Of a stretch of DNA of 64,000 bases, positions 61,350 through 64,000 are shown in pieces; positions within the stretch are counted from its first letter, which is position 1, and each line of letters opens with the position of its first letter. The position numbers and the translations under genes were made by a program. The DNA lies in assembly GCA_013399115.1 (NCBI GenBank), contig VXAA01000604.1, positions 1,150,451 through 1,214,450 on the forward strand. The letters are read 5' to 3'. The notes under the pieces are model-generated. The model worked only from the letters and a program-made list of their open reading frames with translations, was not told the origin of the DNA and made no database searches. The stretch is from Anseranas semipalmata. Its lineage: Eukaryota; Chordata; Aves; Anseriformes; Anseranatidae.

Positions 61350-63293
61350 GTGAGTGGATTGCAAATCACCAGGGGCTCAGGCGGCACAGCGGGGCAGCGC
61401 TCCCCCCTCGCCCCGAGCACCCAGGTCACCAGCGATGCTTCCCACCCGCTTCGGCTCCTTGCTCCGAGCTTCAGGGCTCCTGGGGCATCCCGCGCCCGGC
61501 CGCTGGCTTGGCTGGGTGACCTGCGCTCGGGGAGGACTCGGGGATGGAAGAGCTGGGGCTGCAGGAGGTCAGGGCTGAGGTGCACTTGGCAAATCTTCGT
61601 GGGTGTGTGTGCGTGGGTGTGTGCGTGGGTGCGTTGTCCGGCACGTGGGTGTAGGCAGGGCTTGTAGTCTCGAGCTGCAATGAGCGTCTGGAAGAGCAGT
61701 CCGAAGAGCTGAGTGCTGTAAGCAAACTAGCGGTGGGTGCAGGCCACGGAGTAAAGACCCAGGTACACTGAGGCTCCATCCACACGAGTAAGCTAAAGGA
61801 GCCTGGTGATGTTCCCAGCCCTGAAGCCAACTGGTATGGAGCAGCCCACATCTCTGCTAGTAAACGGTCTCAGCCTCCGACACAGGGGGACGTTGCATCC
61901 AAAGTGCCTGTAGAGATGGCACACTAATTACTAAATTTAGCAGTTGTTGGGGGGGAGAAGATAAAGGAGAATGTGCTCGATTCATGCCAAGGAGTGCTGT
62001 AAAACCTTACTCACAGGGTTGGTTATGTTCCAGTGCTGGGGATGGCCCTAGGCATGCTGGGGTTTATTGGGACAGATGGAACCTGGAGGACCCTAAAGCT
62101 GGTGTAGCAGGGACTGAGGATCCAGCCCTGCTGCTGGGTGGGGAAGAAAAGAGCAGAAGAGGTTATCTGCAAAAATTGGATCCAGACCGCGGGTTGAGAG
62201 CATCCTCTCCTCTTCGAGCCTCCGAACCTGGGAGATGTTCTGGGGGCTTCCTTGAGGTGGCACAAGCACCAACACTGAGCTGCAGAGGAGGGAGTCCATC
62301 TGTTTCTCTGCCAAGGCAGGGAAATTGGTGCAGGGTGAGGGGGTCCTCTCGTACGAACCCACACCCGGGTTAGTTGCTGCAGAGTGCGTGGGTTTGCTGT
62401 GTGTGCCTACTGAACAGTATGTATCACCACACCGTGGGGTGTCTTACTGCTGATAGCAAACGGTGCTTAGTTACTGTCTGTCTTGAAGCTGTTACAAAAC
62501 TGTATCAACGTATTTTTTTCTGATAGTTCTCAAGGTTTGCAGGTAGGTGGTCGCGGGCCCAGCATCCGCGCTGTTCCTGCGCTTCCCCGTGTGCACTGGG
62601 TGAGCAGCGCAGACCTCTCCGAGCCTCAGGCTGCAGTTCTCTTCCTTGCCTTGTAAAACGGTGTAGCGATGTTTATCTTCCCTACAAAAGATGCTGTTGG
62701 ACAAAGTGTGTTCTCAAAGAGCTAGGACGTCCCCAGAGGGCAGGAATTGTACAGTGGGTGCTATTAAGAGTGCGTTCGCTGATTTGTAGCTGTTGCTTTC
62801 AACGTAGCGTTTTTGCTGCTTAAGGCATCGCGCTGCGGTAAACTGTATCCGAGCCCCGTAAATGCTAACTTCTTAATGGCGCACACTGTAAACAACATTA
62901 ATGTTTTTAATGGCTAGAAGCACTCATCTCCTAACCCACGGGCGCTCAGAAAGGTTCAGTGACCCTGCCCAGCCTTTCTGCTACGCTAAAAGGTCCAGCA
63001 GCTGCAGTGACCCCCCAACCCTACTGCACCTTCTGCGGGGTGAAGTGTAAGTGTGCAGAACTGTGCCTGGCAAACCTTCAAGATCTAGAAGGTTAAGTAA
63101 ATAACCACCCTGGCATCAAAGCATGCAGAGGCCCTGCAAAGTTGTAGGTTGACCGATTTGCTCCAGCTTACCCTTGTGTGAGAGCTTGAAGCTGACGTTG
63201 GGCAGTAAATGCTGGCCCTGGAGAGTAAGGGGAGGGGGAGAGAGAATCCACTCTGAAAGCTCACGGAGCATTTTCTCTTTAATTTGCACACAG
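61350..63293 (+). other. CACNA1B: Intron 9, part downstream of the candidate cassette (1,944 bp)
   Basis: This part begins with the cassette donor GTGAGT and stays GC-rich for about 200 bp. It then holds a GT-rich tract at 61599-61634, and otherwise ordinary sequence up to the acceptor of exon 10. Confidence 0.8.
61599..61634 (+). repeat. GT-rich tract downstream of the cassette exon
   Basis: This is an imperfect repeat of GTGTGTGCGTGG units on the sense strand, about 250 nt after the cassette donor. UG-rich intronic RNA is a common binding site for CELF-family proteins and TDP-43, which can alter nearby exon use. It may equally be a neutral microsatellite. Confidence 0.6.
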
Positions 63294-63383
63294 TGTTGAA
63301 AAGAGCTGCATTAAAGAAGAGCAAAAATGACCTGATTCATGCTGAAGAAGGTGAGGACCATTTCACAGACATTTGCTCCGTTG
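63294..63383 (+). CDS. CACNA1B: CACNA1B exon 10: I-II linker
   Basis: This 90-nt exon encodes LKRAALKKSKNDLI followed by HAEEGEDHFTDICSVG; the first residue is Val when joined to exon 9, or Met when joined to the cassette. A basic cluster (KRAALKKSK) is followed by an acidic one (HAEEGED). The pattern VLKRAA.KKS.NDLIHAEEGED is specific to Cav2.2; the Cav2.1 counterpart has KKSKTDLLNPEEAED as I recall it, which makes this the best paralogue marker in the window. The acceptor is ACACAG ending at 63293 and the donor is GTGAGT at 63384. The last G starts a codon completed in an exon beyond the window. Domain II, expected next in the protein, is not present here. Confidence 0.95.
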
Positions 63384-64000
63384 GTGAGTACTGGCTTCGC
63401 ATTCCGCCAGGTTTAGATCTTCAACTAAACGCGTTCATGTCCTGTTTCCTCCGAGCGACTCCTTTGCTCCAGAAACTAGTTTTGAGAAGAGGAATTATCA
63501 CTGCTTCTCCAGCAGCGCTCAGCTTACCAAAGCCAAAGGCATCGTGGCTTCACCCACTGCCCTCGCTGCCCTGCTCAGCTATCGCATGCTGCACCCTTTA
63601 AAAGAGCCCTGCCAAAACGCTTGGAGAAGCCATGCTGTGCTGGGCACACTGCGATTCTGCTTGAAACATGCTCATTTATGCTAATGAAACCCAAATATGT
63701 CAGACGACACCGCTAAGCCTTGTCTGTTGTGGGGAGGAGAGGAAGTGGACAGACGTTTAGTCACACCACGCACAGCACAGTGTGTGGTTTAGCAGTCTTT
63801 GCCAAGTTAATGGGCACTGGCAAATGCTGGGCAGTGGCCCTAATTCCCTCATTCTTGCCTTAGAAGGGGTTCTCATTGAGTTTTCCACTTTTCTAAAGCC
63901 AGATACGGAGATACACAACCATATGCATGCAATTGCCCACACACCTCCAGTGCAGTGTGGCATCCTGCGAAGTCTGCCATTGCTGGAGTGAGTTTGGTGT
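63384..64000 (+). other. CACNA1B: Start of intron 10 of CACNA1B (partial)
   Basis: The intron starts with GTGAGT and continues to the window edge. The only short motif noted is a TGCATG at 63924-63929, about 540 nt after exon 10. No further exon is seen. Confidence 0.8.

Noticed and set aside
7038..63383. Alternative assignment to CACNA1A (Cav2.1) or CACNA1E (Cav2.3)
   Set aside because: Exons 4-8 are shared by all Cav2 genes, but exon 9 (EEDKNAEEKSPLD) and exon 10 (NDLIHAEEGED) fit Cav2.2 and not the other two as I recall them.
1..64000. tRNA, rRNA, CRISPR, operon or bacterial-type systems
   Set aside because: The sequence is vertebrate intronic DNA. I saw no cloverleaf with A/B boxes, no rRNA signature and no regularly spaced repeats.

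Overview
This window is bird (or at least sauropsid) nuclear DNA and covers the middle of one large, intron-rich gene on the + strand. Three CR1 LINE pieces with the typical CR1 3' end, no mammalian-type SINEs that I could see, and the protein sequence itself point to a bird. I cannot name the species.

The gene is a neuronal Cav2-class voltage-gated calcium channel alpha-1 subunit, best matched to CACNA1B (Cav2.2, N-type). I find seven constitutive exons, at 7038-7129, 9344-9496, 13653-13840, 36698-36801, 51386-51501, 60519-60575 and 63294-63383. All have canonical AG/GT borders and their phases join in one frame, giving 266 complete codons. They encode domain I from the S4 voltage sensor through S5, the pore loop with its selectivity-filter glutamate, S6, and the first part of the I-II cytoplasmic linker with the beta-subunit binding site (AID). 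By mammalian Cav2 numbering these are exons 4 to 10. The gene continues past both ends: exons 1-3 were not found in 1-7037, and the reading frame is still open after 63383. The linker residues of exons 9 and 10 separate Cav2.2 from Cav2.1 and Cav2.3.

The most interesting element is a candidate in-frame cassette exon at 61275-61349, between exons 9 and 10. It is 75 nt long, has no stop, fits the phase on both sides and has canonical splice sites. It would add 25 residues, rich in Ser, Thr, Gly and Ala, to the I-II linker just after the AID. It lies behind an unusually long AG-free pyrimidine tract with a distant branch-point-like sequence, and upstream of a UG-rich tract. This layout is typical of a regulated exon.

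The rest is intron. Intron 3 (partial) holds homopolymer runs. Intron 5 holds a CpG cluster and a CR1 tail. Intron 6 (about 22.9 kb) holds a 470-bp CR1 copy, a shorter CR1 tail, and a 36-base assembly gap next to a poly-A/GA repeat. Intron 7 (about 14.6 kb) holds a compact CpG island with G-quadruplex potential, followed by a perfect 12-bp inverted repeat carrying AATAAA on both strands; this could be a cryptic promoter or an old LTR-like insertion. Intron 8 has no recognised feature beyond simple repeats. I see no second protein-coding gene, tRNA or rRNA on either strand.
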